This document shows positions 10,606 through 19,146 of a DNA stretch of 64,000 nucleotides, one piece after another. The DNA lies in contig JBGAHO010000022.1 of assembly GCA_044226195.1 (NCBI GenBank), forward strand, positions 1 through 64,000. The letters are read 5' to 3'. The translations under genes were made by a program, and so were the position numbers. Source of the DNA: RPQJ01 sp044226195. Lineage in GTDB: Bacteria; Pseudomonadota; Gammaproteobacteria; Steroidobacterales; Steroidobacteraceae. The stretch's first letter is position 1. Each line of letters begins with the position of its first letter. The notes beneath the pieces are model-generated. The model saw nothing but the letters and a program-made list of their open reading frames with translations, had not been told where the DNA came from and ran no database searches.

Positions 10606-11525
10606 CGCGTGCCCTCGAGGTCGCGGATCTGGTAGTGCTGGTAGATGGCGATCGGCACGACGAGCAGCACCAGGATCGCGATCGCGACCGCCGAGGCCAC
10701 CGGCCAGTCGCGGTTGCCGAAGAACTCGTCCCACAGCACGCGCCCGATCATCAGGCTGTCCGGGCCGCCGAGCAGCGAGGGAATCACGAATTCGCCGGTG
10801 GCCGGGATGAACACCAGCATCGCGCCCGCGATCACGCCCGGCATCGACAGCGGCAGCGTGACGTCGAGGAAAGCCCGCCAGTGCGTGCTGCCGAGGTCGG
10901 CGGCCGCCTCGAGCAGGGTGTGGTCGAGTTTCTCGAGCGTGGCGAACAGCGGCAGCACCATGAACGGCAGGTAGGCGTAGACGATGCCGAGGTACACCGC
11001 GACGGTGGTGTGCATGATCCGGAGCGGCTGGTCGATCACGCCGAGCCACAGCAGCGCCTGGCTCAGCAGTCCGTTCTCGCGGATGATCCCCTCGAGTGCG
11101 TAGACCCGCAGCAGGAACGAGGTCCAGAACGGCAGGATGATCACCAGCAGCAGCAGGTTCTGCCAGCGCTTCGGGGCGCGCGCGATCGCATACGCCATCG
11201 GGTAGCCGAGCAGCAGGCAGGCGAGCGTGGCGAGGAATGCCGTGCGGATCGAATACCAGTACGATGTCGCGTAGACTTCGTCGCGCAGCAGGTAGGCGTA
11301 ATTGTCGAGACTGAGGCTCACCCGCCAGTGGTTGTCCGCGCCGAGCGTCACGATGTCGGTGTACGGCGGCACGCGCACGGCCGTGTCCGCGAAGCTGATC
11401 ATCAGCGCGAACGCGAACGGCACCAGGAAGAAGACCGCGAGGAACAGCATCGGCGGCAGGATGATGAGCCAGCGGCCGCCGCGTCCCTGCAGCCCGTCGA
11501 GCAGCGTGGCGCGCCCCGGGCTCAT
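10602..11525 (-). CDS. PotB/PotH-type ABC transporter permease
   Basis: This 307-residue inner-membrane permease is the partner of the downstream PotC-type protein. The N-terminal helix is LIILPPMLFLAVFFLVPFAF; a periplasmic loop and five further helices follow, with the EAA loop LEAAADLGSTHWRAFLDVTL about two thirds along. The ATG at 11525 precedes MSPGRATLLDG; longer in-frame extensions run into the upstream regulator's promoter and look non-coding. It is the first gene of a two-gene operon that diverges from the TetR-Rieske gene, with 137 bases between the two starts, which suggests that regulator controls it. No ATPase gene is adjacent. Confidence 0.9.
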   Translation of the reverse strand: MSPGRATLLDGLQGRGGRWLIILPPMLFLAVFFLVPFAFALMISFADTAVRVPPYTDIVTLGADNHWRVSLSLDNYAYLLRDEVYATSYWYSIRTAFLATLACLLLGYPMAYAIARAPKRWQNLLLLVIILPFWTSFLLRVYALEGIIRENGLLSQALLWLGVIDQPLRIMHTTVAVYLGIVYAYLPFMVLPLFATLEKLDHTLLEAAADLGSTHWRAFLDVTLPLSMPGVIAGAMLVFIPATGEFVIPSLLGGPDSLMIGRVLWDEFFGNRDWPVASAVAIAILVLLVVPIAIYQHYQIRDLEGTR

Positions 11526-11662
11526 CGCCGGGCACTCGTCGCTCGCCAGACCGGTCGCCTGCGCGTCATCCCTGCTCGTCGCTCCGGGTGGATCGTGGAA
11601 CGCCTGACGGGTGCCACGCGCGCATCGAGCGGGCGAGGATCGCCCCGTCGCGAGACGCGCGC

Positions 11663-13219
11663 ATGAGCCGCGGCCGCAAGCGTAGCGCAGCTCCGGTACG
11701 CGAAGCGACGCCTGCGCCGCTGCCGCTGCGTCAGCGCCAGAAACTGATCGACGCCACGATCTCCGCACTGCACCGGTACGGCCCCACCGGCACCACGGTC
11801 GCGCGGGTCGTCGCCATCGCCCGCCTGTCGCCGGGCATCGTGCGATTCTATTTCCGCTCCAAGGCCGCGATGCTGGTGGCCGCGCTGCAGTTCCTGGCCA
11901 CCGAGTTCGAGGAGCGGGTGATGACGCCGGTGGCGGCCTTGCGCGACCGGCCTGCCCTGGCCCTCGAGCGCCTGGTCGACCTGTACCTCGACCCGGACAT
12001 CGCCAGCCCGCGCAAGGTCGCGGTCTGGTACGCGTTCTGGGGCGAGGCGAGCGCACGCCAGGAATACCTCGCCATCTGTGGGCAGAAGGACGCCAGCTTC
12101 GCCGCGCTGGTCCGCGACCTCATGGCGGGCATGATCGAGGCGAGCGGTCGTCGTCATCTCGACGCCGATGCCGTCGCCCTCGGCCTGATCGGCGTGCTCG
12201 AGATGCTCTGGCAGGGCATCGCCTTCGAGGAGGAGGCGACGATCGACCGCGCTGCGGCGCGGCGCCGCTGCATGGCCTACCTGCGCTCGGTATTCCCACG
12301 CGAGTTCGCGGGGCCGGGCGTCGCCGATGGTCGCCACGCGGCCGCCGGCGGCGAGCCGGTCGCGCGGGAGGACGACGCGCCGCGCACGGCCTGGTATTGC
12401 GTCGGTCATGCCAGCGAACTGCCGCAGGCCGGCGCCTGTCTCACGGGCGAACTCGCCGCGACGCGCGTGCTGGTGGTGCGTGACGAGGACGGCCGGCTGC
12501 GGGCCTTCCGCAACGCCTGTCGCCAGCACCCGCACACCCTCGTGACGACACGGAGCGGTCGCGTCGACGGTCGCATCGCCTGCACCCTGCACGGTCTCGA
12601 ATGGGATCTCGCGGGCCGCGCGGCAGGTGGGCCCGCGAGCGCCGCGCTGGACGAACTCGATCTCGAGGATGTGCACGGCCTCCTGTTCGTGCGCGCGGCA
12701 GGCGGCGCGTCGAGTACGCCCCCCGGCGTCGACCCTGATCTCGTCTCCGATGTGCATGCGCCCCTGGAGTCCGTCCCGCACGAGCAGCGCGTCGACGCGC
12801 ACTGGCGCACCGTCGTCGAGCAGTGGCTGGAGTCGCGTTTCGCAGGCCCGGCGTCGGTCGCCATCGACTCCGCCGGTCGCGCGCTCACCGCGACCGAAGC
12901 AGGCCGGACGGTCCGGCAATTCTGCTGGCCCGCCACGCTGATCGAGCGCCACGCGCAGGGGGTGAGCGTACTGCAGGCGCTGCCGGACGGCGCCGGGCAG
13001 TGTCGCGTGCAGCAATTCGACTACCCCGTCGCGTCGCGCAGCGGTGGAGACACTGCGGCCGGGGCGCGCGGCCGGCGCGAGGCCCTCGCGCGCGAACTCG
13101 CGCTCGCGGAATCGACGCAACGCGGGTATGCCGACCCGGACTACGAGCCGGACTCGCACGCGACCCCGGCACCTGCCGTCGCCGCCTTCCGTCGCATGGC
13201 GGGCGCTCGCCGCGACTGA
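11663..13219 (+). CDS. BetI-like TetR regulator fused to a degenerate Rieske-oxygenase domain
   Basis: This is a 518-residue fusion. Residues ~22-215 are a TetR-family repressor of BetI type: the helix-turn-helix lies in TTVARVVAIARLSPGIVRFY, followed by an all-helical ligand domain with VWYAFWGEAS, typical of BetI. Residues ~240-460 resemble a Rieske non-haem iron oxygenase alpha subunit. The cluster motif is C286-x2-H289-x17-C307-x2-H310, one residue longer than the canonical C-x-H in the first pair. The C-terminal part matches the neighbouring oxygenase (VLQALPDGAGQC against FFQVLPDGPGRC). The iron-binding helix is present but broken: WLESRFAGPAS keeps the Glu (E390) but has Phe and Ser where the oxygenase has its two His. 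It is therefore probably a sensor rather than an enzyme. The start at 11663 has no strong ribosome site; an in-frame ATG at 11588 is an alternative. It diverges from the permease operon and converges on the intact oxygenase gene. Confidence 0.85.
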   Translation: MSRGRKRSAAPVREATPAPLPLRQRQKLIDATISALHRYGPTGTTVARVVAIARLSPGIVRFYFRSKAAMLVAALQFLATEFEERVMTPVAALRDRPALALERLVDLYLDPDIASPRKVAVWYAFWGEASARQEYLAICGQKDASFAALVRDLMAGMIEASGRRHLDADAVALGLIGVLEMLWQGIAFEEEATIDRAAARRRCMAYLRSVFPREFAGPGVADGRHAAAGGEPVAREDDAPRTAWYCVGHASELPQAGACLTGELAATRVLVVRDEDGRLRAFRNACRQHPHTLVTTRSGRVDGRIACTLHGLEWDLAGRAAGGPASAALDELDLEDVHGLLFVRAAGGASSTPPGVDPDLVSDVHAPLESVPHEQRVDAHWRTVVEQWLESRFAGPASVAIDSAGRALTATEAGRTVRQFCWPATLIERHAQGVSVLQALPDGAGQCRVQQFDYPVASRSGGDTAAGARGRREALARELALAESTQRGYADPDYEPDSHATPAPAVAAFRRMAGARRD

Positions 13220-13232
13220 CGCGCCGCCGCCA

Positions 13233-14402
13233 TCACGCGAAGCGGGCGGGCGCCGCCGCGAGACGCGTCTCCGGGATGCGCTCGCGCAGCAGGTCGTGGA
13301 ACTCGCGCATCCAGCCTTCCAGCTCCGACAGCGGGCCGGGGGAGTAACCACGTGAGCCGAGGCCGCGCTGCACGCGGCCGCACAGCCACCGGTCCTCGTT
13401 GTTGATCTGTCGGTTGATGCGCTGGCCGAGGTAGCGCACGACGCGCATCTCGCGACGCGCATCCGGCAACCCGTAGACGCCGCTGCGGATGATGCAGCGG
13501 CCCGGGCCGTCGGGCAGCACCTGGAAGAAATCCATCTGCTCCGGCAGCACGTCGATGCCGAGGTTCGGCAGCATGCTGTAGAAGCGCCAGCAGCGCCGGT
13601 TCGGCTCCGGCAGGTGCTCCGTCACGCGGCCGACCATCTCCTGGTACATGCGCTCGGACCAGCGCGTCGACGGCTGCGGCCGGATCCAGCTCACGCCGCG
13701 CGCCACGCCGGGTACGCCCGCCTGGTCTTCGTAGTCGGGCGAGCAGAGGCGGTTGAGGCCGGGGTGGCCGATCGGCACGTGGTAGGACTCGAGGTAGTTG
13801 TCCATCGCCACTTTCCAGTCGACCTCCCACACCTCCTGCGAGATCGGGCTGAGCGGCACCATCTGGTCGAAGCGGTAGGGGGCGAAGTCGTCGGCCATCG
13901 TGCCCCACAGGCTGGCGACCGGCGGCGGGTTGCCCGTGATCGAGACGAACACGAAGCCGAAGGCGACCTCGGTGTGCACCTCGCGCAGGCCGTGCTCGGC
14001 GCGATCGAGTCCGGGGAAGCTCTCGCGGGCTGCGAGCCCGATCAGCGAGCCGTCGTGGCGATAGGTCCAGCCGTGGTACGGGCAGGTGATTCCGCCGCCG
14101 CAGTTGCCCGTGCCGTCGAGCAGGCGGGCGGCGCGGTGCCGGCAGACGTTGTGGAACGCGCGGACCGTGCCGTCGCGATCGCGCACGGCCACCACGCTCT
14201 CGGGCCCGACGTCGAGCGTGACGTAATCGCCCGGCTCGCGCAGCGAGCTGACGTGGCACAGCATCTGCCAGCTCGGCAGCAGGATGCGTTCGAGCTCGAG
14301 GCGCGTCATCTCGGCGTGCGAGTAGACCCAGGCCGGCATGGCCCGGCTGCGTCCGGGCTCGGTCGGGCGCTGGTCGTCGCGTGCGGCGGGAACGCTGGCC
14401 AT
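13233..14402 (-). CDS. Rieske non-haem iron oxygenase alpha subunit, quaternary-amine type
   Basis: This 389-residue oxygenase probably oxidises an N-methyl group or an adjacent carbon of a quaternary amine. The [2Fe-2S] site is intact: C87-R-H89 and C107-P-Y-H110. The mononuclear iron site is in DNYLESYHVPIGH (H208, H213). The residue bridging the two metal centres is Glu (E205), not the usual Asp; bridging Glu is known from carnitine oxygenase CntA and relatives acting on quaternary amines. Glycine betaine (GbcA) or carnitine (CntA) are the leading substrate guesses. The ATG at 14402 has GGGGAGA upstream. No reductase gene (GbcB/CntB type) lies nearby, so electrons must come from elsewhere. 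It converges on the TetR-Rieske regulator, with 13 bases between stops. Confidence 0.88.
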   Translation of the reverse strand: MASVPAARDDQRPTEPGRSRAMPAWVYSHAEMTRLELERILLPSWQMLCHVSSLREPGDYVTLDVGPESVVAVRDRDGTVRAFHNVCRHRAARLLDGTGNCGGGITCPYHGWTYRHDGSLIGLAARESFPGLDRAEHGLREVHTEVAFGFVFVSITGNPPPVASLWGTMADDFAPYRFDQMVPLSPISQEVWEVDWKVAMDNYLESYHVPIGHPGLNRLCSPDYEDQAGVPGVARGVSWIRPQPSTRWSERMYQEMVGRVTEHLPEPNRRCWRFYSMLPNLGIDVLPEQMDFFQVLPDGPGRCIIRSGVYGLPDARREMRVVRYLGQRINRQINNEDRWLCGRVQRGLGSRGYSPGPLSELEGWMREFHDLLRERIPETRLAAAPARFA

Positions 14403-14424
14403 CGTGGTCTCCCCGTGCGGCCGA

Positions 14425-14441
14425 TTTATACGGACGTGTAA
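14425..14441 (-). promoter_or_regulatory. Probable -10 and overlapping imperfect palindrome for the Rieske oxygenase gene
   Basis: On the minus strand TATAAA (14425-14430) fits a -10 hexamer about 23 bases before the ATG at 14402. It overlaps an imperfect 16-base inverted repeat (TTATACGG / ACGTGTAA, 14426-14441; six of eight positions pair). A palindrome over a -10 is what a TetR-type repressor site looks like. The regulator at 11663 is the obvious candidate, by position only. Confidence 0.4.
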
Positions 14442-14605
14442 TCTACGCCGCCCGCGCGAACCCTGGCAAGGCAAGCCTGTCGGCGCACGCCGACGCGTCT
14501 GCTGCAGTGCATTAAAACCAGCCTTTCCTGTGTGCTTTCGTGGTGAAAATGCGACGCGCCGGAGCGTGGGCGACGGCACCGCGGCGGGCTTCCCAGACTT
14601 CGGGT

Positions 14606-14619
14606 TATATGATCATATA
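14606..14619 (+). promoter_or_regulatory. Perfect 14-base palindrome before the aminotransferase operon
   Basis: TATATGA/TCATATA is an exact inverted repeat with no spacer, 46 bases before the ATG at 14666. It contains TATGAT (14608-14613), a good -10 match, so a dimeric regulator bound here would block or position RNA polymerase. It stands out in otherwise G+C-rich DNA. Which regulator binds is unknown. Confidence 0.5.
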
Positions 14620-14665
14620 GGCCCGCCGCCGGCACGAGCCGGGGCCGTGTCCGCCAGGGGGATCC

Positions 14666-15994
14666 ATGACCCGCGAGCTCACCCGCAGCAATGCCCATTT
14701 CCGTCGCGCCGTGCAGCGCCTGCCGCTCGGCGTCGCCTCGAACTTCCGGTACTGGGGCGACGAACGCACGATCTACGTCAAGCACGGTCGGGGCGCCCGC
14801 GTCACCGACATCGACGACAACGAATACGTCGACTACCGCCTCGGCTACGGACCGGCCATCCTCGGCTATGCCGATCCGCGCGTGGACGCGGCCGCACGGG
14901 AGGGCATGGAGGTCGGCGGCGTGTTCGCGCTCTCGACCGAGCGCGAGCTGGCGGTCGCCGAGCGCATCGCGCGCATGGTGCCGGCGGCCGAACTCGTGCG
15001 GTTCTCCAACTCCGGCACCGAAGCCGTGATGGCGGGCCTGCGCCTCGCGCGGGCCTACACCGGCAAGGACGACTACGTCATCCTCGAGGGCAGCTACCAC
15101 GGCCTGTTCAACGAGGCCATGTGGTTCACGCCCATGGATCGCTGGAACGAGGTCGGCGACCCGACCGTCTATCCCTACAGCGAGGGCATCCCGCTCGGGC
15201 TGCGCAGTTTCGCGCACTTCGTGCAGGCGAACGACGCCAACCAGCTCGAGGACGTGTTCCGGCGCCACGCAGGCCGCATCGCCTGCATGCTGATCGAGCC
15301 GATCATGGGCAACTGCCTCGGCATCGCCGCCGAGCCGGAATACCTGCGTGCGGCCCGCGAGCTGTGCGACAAGCACGGGGTCGTGCTGCTGATCGACGAG
15401 GTGAAGACGGGCTTCCGCGTCGCGCGTGGCGGCGTGCAGGAGCTGTACGGCGTGAAGGCCGATCTCTGCACGTTCGCCAAGGCCGTCGCCAACGGCTACC
15501 CGATCTCGGTGCTGGCCGGCCGCGAGGAGATCATGCGCAAGCTCGGCAAGGGTGTCGCGCACGGCGGTACCTACACCGCGCACTCCGTTTCGCTGGCCGC
15601 GGCCGACACGACGCTCGACATCCTCGAGAACACCGACGCGCTCGAGCGCATCGCCGACTACGGCACGCGCCTGCGCCAGGGCATGCGCGCGGTGCTCGAT
15701 GCGCGCGGCATCCCGCACAGCTTCGTCGGCCATCCCTCGATGAGCGGCCTGTATTTCGCGCGCGAGGCGCCGCGCAACTACCGCGCCTGGAAGGGCAGCG
15801 ACTACACGTTCTACGACGCGATGGCGCGCGTGCTGCACGACGAACGCATCCTGTGCGAGCCCGACTCGCGCGAACCCTGGTTCGTCTGCGCGGCACACGA
15901 CGAGTCGTGCCTGCGCGACACGCTGCGTGCCTTCGAGGTCGCCGTCGACGCCACGCTGGCCAGCGTGGGCGCGCGCCACCGTCCGCCGGCGTGA
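14666..15994 (+). CDS. Class III PLP aminotransferase, glutamate-1-semialdehyde-mutase-like
   Basis: This 442-residue fold-type I PLP enzyme moves an amino group between an omega-amine or amino acid and a keto acid. Visible motifs are FSNSGTEAVMAGLRLARAYT (phosphate-binding cup), LLIDEVKTGFR (PLP ring Asp) and the PLP Lys in TFAKAVANGYP. Overall it is closest in style to HemL-like and catabolic omega-aminotransferases. Its place at the head of a transport and amine-oxidation operon argues against haem synthesis. The ATG at 14666 has AGGGGGA upstream. The stop overlaps the next start by four bases (GTGA). A perfect palindrome lies in its promoter. The substrate is unknown. Confidence 0.85.
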   Translation: MTRELTRSNAHFRRAVQRLPLGVASNFRYWGDERTIYVKHGRGARVTDIDDNEYVDYRLGYGPAILGYADPRVDAAAREGMEVGGVFALSTERELAVAERIARMVPAAELVRFSNSGTEAVMAGLRLARAYTGKDDYVILEGSYHGLFNEAMWFTPMDRWNEVGDPTVYPYSEGIPLGLRSFAHFVQANDANQLEDVFRRHAGRIACMLIEPIMGNCLGIAAEPEYLRAARELCDKHGVVLLIDEVKTGFRVARGGVQELYGVKADLCTFAKAVANGYPISVLAGREEIMRKLGKGVAHGGTYTAHSVSLAAADTTLDILENTDALERIADYGTRLRQGMRAVLDARGIPHSFVGHPSMSGLYFAREAPRNYRAWKGSDYTFYDAMARVLHDERILCEPDSREPWFVCAAHDESCLRDTLRAFEVAVDATLASVGARHRPPA

Positions 15995-17592
15995 GCGCGG
16001 AGCCGCTCGACGCGATCGTCGTCGGGGCCGGGCACAACGGCCTCGTCGCCGCGTGCTACCTGGCCCGTGCGGGGCTCAAGGTGCAGGTGCTCGAGCGCAA
16101 CGAGTACGTCGGCGGCGCCGCGGTGAGCCGTCGCCTGTACCAGGACTTCACGTATTCGAACTGCTCGTACGTCTGCAGCCTGCTGCGGCCCGAGATCATG
16201 CGCGAGCTCGAGCTGCCGCGCTTCGGCCTGCAGATCATCCCGTACGACGGCGGCTGCACCATGATGCGCGACGGCGGGCACCTCGCGCTGTACGACAACC
16301 ACGATGCGCTGCGCCGCGAGATCGCGCGGCACTCGGTGCGCGACGCGGAGGCCTACGACCGCTACGCCCGCGACGTAATCCGCCAGTGCCGCTTCATCAA
16401 GCCGTTGCTGCTGCGCGAGCCGCCCGACCCCACGTCGTTCCGGCCGCGCGACCTGATGTCGCTGCTCGACCTCGGCTTCCGGCTGCACCGGCTCGGGCCC
16501 GAGCGCATCTGCGACACGCTGCGCTTCTGGACCATGAGCGCGGCGGACTTCCTCGACGAGTACTTCGAGAGCGAGATCGTCAAGGCCCACCTCGCGGGCA
16601 GCTCGATCATCGGCACCGCGCTCGGGCCGCGCTCGCCCGGCACGGCCTACGTGCTGCTGCACCACTACATGGGCGAGATCGACGGCACGGTCGGCGGCTG
16701 GGGCTTCGCCCGCGGCGGCATGGGCGCGGTGACCGCCGCGCTGGCGAGTTCGCTGCGGGCGAGCGGCGGCGAGGTCCGTACCGGCGCCGCGGTCCGGCGC
16801 ATGCTCGTGCGCGGTGGGCGCGTCGCGGGCGTCGTGCTCGAGAGCGGCGAGGAGATCCGCGCCCGCCAGGTGCTCTCGGGCATGGACGTGAAGCGCACCT
16901 TCCTCGACACGATGGACGCGGGCGACCTGCCGGACGAGTTCGTGCAGCAGGTGCGCCGGTTCAAGATCCGCGGGTCCTCGGGCAAGCTCAACATCGCGCT
17001 CGACGGCCTGCCGAGTTTCCCCGCGATTCCCACCGGTGCCACGTGCACGCGGGGCGACATGCACGTCACCGACACCATCGAGATGATGGAGCGCGCGTAC
17101 GACGACTGGAAGGAGGGCCGGTGGTCGCGCGCGCCGTACGTCGACATGTTGATCCCGACGCAGATCGACCCGACCATGGCGCCGGACGGCAAGCACTACA
17201 TGTCGGTCTTCGTGCAGTACTGTCCGTACGAGCTCGCGGACGGCCCCTGGGACGACGCGAAGCGCCGCGCCTTCGGTGCCACGGTGATCGACACCATCGC
17301 CGAGCACAGCCCGGACTTCCGCAACCTCATCCTGCACGCCGAGATCCGCACGCCGCACGACATCGAGCGCGAGGTGGGCCTGACGGAGGGCAACATCTTC
17401 CAGGGCGAGCTCACCATGGACCAGCTGCTGTTCAACCGGCCGGTCCCCGGGTGCGCCCAATACCGCACGCCCGTCCGCGGGCTCTACCTCTGCGGTTCGA
17501 CCACGCACCCGGGCGGTGGCGTGATGGGCGCGCCGGGGGCCAACGCCGCTCGCGCCGTGCTGCGCGACCTGCGGCGCGAGGTGGCTGCGTGA
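15991..17592 (+). CDS. PYROXD2/CrtI-like FAD-dependent oxidoreductase
   Basis: This 533-residue flavoprotein has an N-terminal FAD-binding Rossmann motif (DAIVVGAGHNGLVAACYLA, ~7-25) followed by LERNEYVGGAAVSR, as in phytoene-desaturase and PYROXD2 relatives. The C-terminal FAD motif is in LYLCGSTTHPGGGVMGAPG. Carotenoid synthesis is unlikely because no phytoene synthase is near and the gene sits in an amine-type operon. The GTG start at 15991 overlaps the aminotransferase stop, and its own stop overlaps the next gene in the same way. It and the next protein are paralogues and may work as a pair, or on successive intermediates. The substrate is unknown; oxidation of a C-N or C-C bond is an inference. 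Confidence 0.83.
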   Translation: MSAEPLDAIVVGAGHNGLVAACYLARAGLKVQVLERNEYVGGAAVSRRLYQDFTYSNCSYVCSLLRPEIMRELELPRFGLQIIPYDGGCTMMRDGGHLALYDNHDALRREIARHSVRDAEAYDRYARDVIRQCRFIKPLLLREPPDPTSFRPRDLMSLLDLGFRLHRLGPERICDTLRFWTMSAADFLDEYFESEIVKAHLAGSSIIGTALGPRSPGTAYVLLHHYMGEIDGTVGGWGFARGGMGAVTAALASSLRASGGEVRTGAAVRRMLVRGGRVAGVVLESGEEIRARQVLSGMDVKRTFLDTMDAGDLPDEFVQQVRRFKIRGSSGKLNIALDGLPSFPAIPTGATCTRGDMHVTDTIEMMERAYDDWKEGRWSRAPYVDMLIPTQIDPTMAPDGKHYMSVFVQYCPYELADGPWDDAKRRAFGATVIDTIAEHSPDFRNLILHAEIRTPHDIEREVGLTEGNIFQGELTMDQLLFNRPVPGCAQYRTPVRGLYLCGSTTHPGGGVMGAPGANAARAVLRDLRREVAA

Positions 17593-19145
17593 ACGCGCAG
17601 TCGTCGAACCGTTACGACTTCGTCGTGATCGGCGCCGGCCACAACGGGCTCGTCTGCGCGGCGTACCTCGCCCGCGCCGGGCGTTCCGTGCTGGTGCTCG
17701 AAGCCGGGGCGCAGCCCGGCGGCGCGGCGATCACGCGCGAATTCGCGCCTGGGCTGCGCGTGTCGGCCGGGGCGCACCTCCTGCACCAGTTGTCCGCGCG
17801 CATCGTCGCCGACCTCGCGCTCGAACGACACGGTCTGCGGCTCGCGGGCGGACCGATGCCGACGCTGGCGCTCGCCGTGGACGCTCCGCCACTGGTGATC
17901 GAGGAGACGCGGGTCTCCGGCGTGACTGCGCGCGATGCCGACGCCTACGCAGGCTTCAGCGAGCGCATGCAGCGCTTCGCGCGCGTGCTCGAGCCGGTGC
18001 TCGGCCAGACTCCGCCGCAACTCGGCACCGATGCGTGGTCGGACCGACGGGCCCTGCTGGGTCTCGGCTGGCGCGTGCGCCGGCTGGGCCGGCGCGACAT
18101 GCGTGAGCTGCTGCGCATCGGAGCGATGAATGCCCACGACCTGCTCGAAGAGCACTTCGAATCGCCGCGCCTCAGGGGGGCGCTGGCGTTCGATGCCGTG
18201 CTCGGCAGCAACTTCGGGCCCCGTTCGCCCGGCACCGTGCTCACGCTGCTGCACCGGTACGCGGCGCAGCTGGGCGCCGGATCCGGGCTCACACTACCCG
18301 TGGGCGGCATGGGTGCGGTGACCGCGGCGCTGGCGACGGCTGCAACCGCTGCGGGTGCCGCGATTCGGACGGACGCGCGCGTGAGGCGCGTGCTGGTCAC
18401 CGACGACGCGGCGAGCGGGGTCGAACTCGTGTCCGGCGAGCGCATCGCCGCGGGTGCGGTCGTCTCCAATGCGGACCCGAAGACGACGCTGCTGGGCCTG
18501 CTCGGCGCCGAGCACCTCGATACCGGATTCGTGCGGCGCGTGCACCACCTGCGTTCCCGTGGACTCGCGGCCAAGCTGCACATTGCGCTCGCCGGTCCGC
18601 CGACGTTCCCCGGTGCCGACCTGCGTGGCCGGCTGGTCGTGGCACCGTCCGCGGAATACGTCGAGCGAGCGTTCAATCACAGCAAGTACGGCGAGTGCTC
18701 GGTCCAGCCGGCGCTCGAGATCGTGGTGCCGACGGCCGGCGATGCGTCCCTGGCGCCCGAAGGCCGGCACGTGCTCTCGGTCGTCGCCCAGTACGCGCCG
18801 TACGACCTGCGCGGCGGCTGGGCCTCTGGTCGGGAATCGTTCATCGAGCAGGTGCTCACGACGCTCGAGGCATATGCCCCAGGGTTGCGCGCGCAGGTGC
18901 GGGCCGTCGAACTGCTGGCACCGCCGGACCTCGAGCGCGAATTCGGCAACGTCGGCGGGCACTGGCACCACGCCGAGCTCGCCTTCGACCAGTTCTTCAT
19001 GCTGCGGCCGGTGCCGCAGGCAGCGCAGTACCGAACGCCCATGCCCCGCCTGTACCTCTGCGGTGCGGGCTGCCATCCGGGTGGCGGCGTGACCGGCCTC
19101 GCGGGCCGCAATGCGGCGCTCGAAATCCTCGCGGGAGCGCCCTGA
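17589..19145 (+). CDS. Second PYROXD2/CrtI-like FAD-dependent oxidoreductase
   Basis: This 518-residue paralogue of the preceding protein shares its layout: FAD motif YDFVVIGAGHNGLVCAAYLA (~9-28), a second motif in LEAGAQPGGAAITREF, and a C-terminal FAD-binding stretch LYLCGAGCHPGGGVTGLAG. Shared internal blocks such as FGPRSPGT and GGMGAVTAALA show they arose by duplication and then diverged. The GTG start at 17589 overlaps the previous stop by four bases. One base separates its stop from the GcvT-like start, so all are surely one transcript. Whether the two act as a heterodimer is not evident from sequence. Confidence 0.82.
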   Translation: MNAQSSNRYDFVVIGAGHNGLVCAAYLARAGRSVLVLEAGAQPGGAAITREFAPGLRVSAGAHLLHQLSARIVADLALERHGLRLAGGPMPTLALAVDAPPLVIEETRVSGVTARDADAYAGFSERMQRFARVLEPVLGQTPPQLGTDAWSDRRALLGLGWRVRRLGRRDMRELLRIGAMNAHDLLEEHFESPRLRGALAFDAVLGSNFGPRSPGTVLTLLHRYAAQLGAGSGLTLPVGGMGAVTAALATAATAAGAAIRTDARVRRVLVTDDAASGVELVSGERIAAGAVVSNADPKTTLLGLLGAEHLDTGFVRRVHHLRSRGLAAKLHIALAGPPTFPGADLRGRLVVAPSAEYVERAFNHSKYGECSVQPALEIVVPTAGDASLAPEGRHVLSVVAQYAPYDLRGGWASGRESFIEQVLTTLEAYAPGLRAQVRAVELLAPPDLEREFGNVGGHWHHAELAFDQFFMLRPVPQAAQYRTPMPRLYLCGAGCHPGGGVTGLAGRNAALEILAGAP

Positions 19146-19146
19146 G

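Noticed and set aside
14666..15994. Glutamate-1-semialdehyde aminomutase (hemL) as the identity of the aminotransferase.
   Set aside because: The family resemblance is real, but the gene is embedded in a transport and oxidation operon, so a catabolic aminotransferase is more likely.
15991..19145. Carotenoid (phytoene desaturase) biosynthesis suggested by two CrtI-like flavoproteins.
   Set aside because: No phytoene synthase or other carotenoid gene is near, and the operon contains an aminotransferase, GcvT and a transporter ATPase, so amine chemistry fits better.
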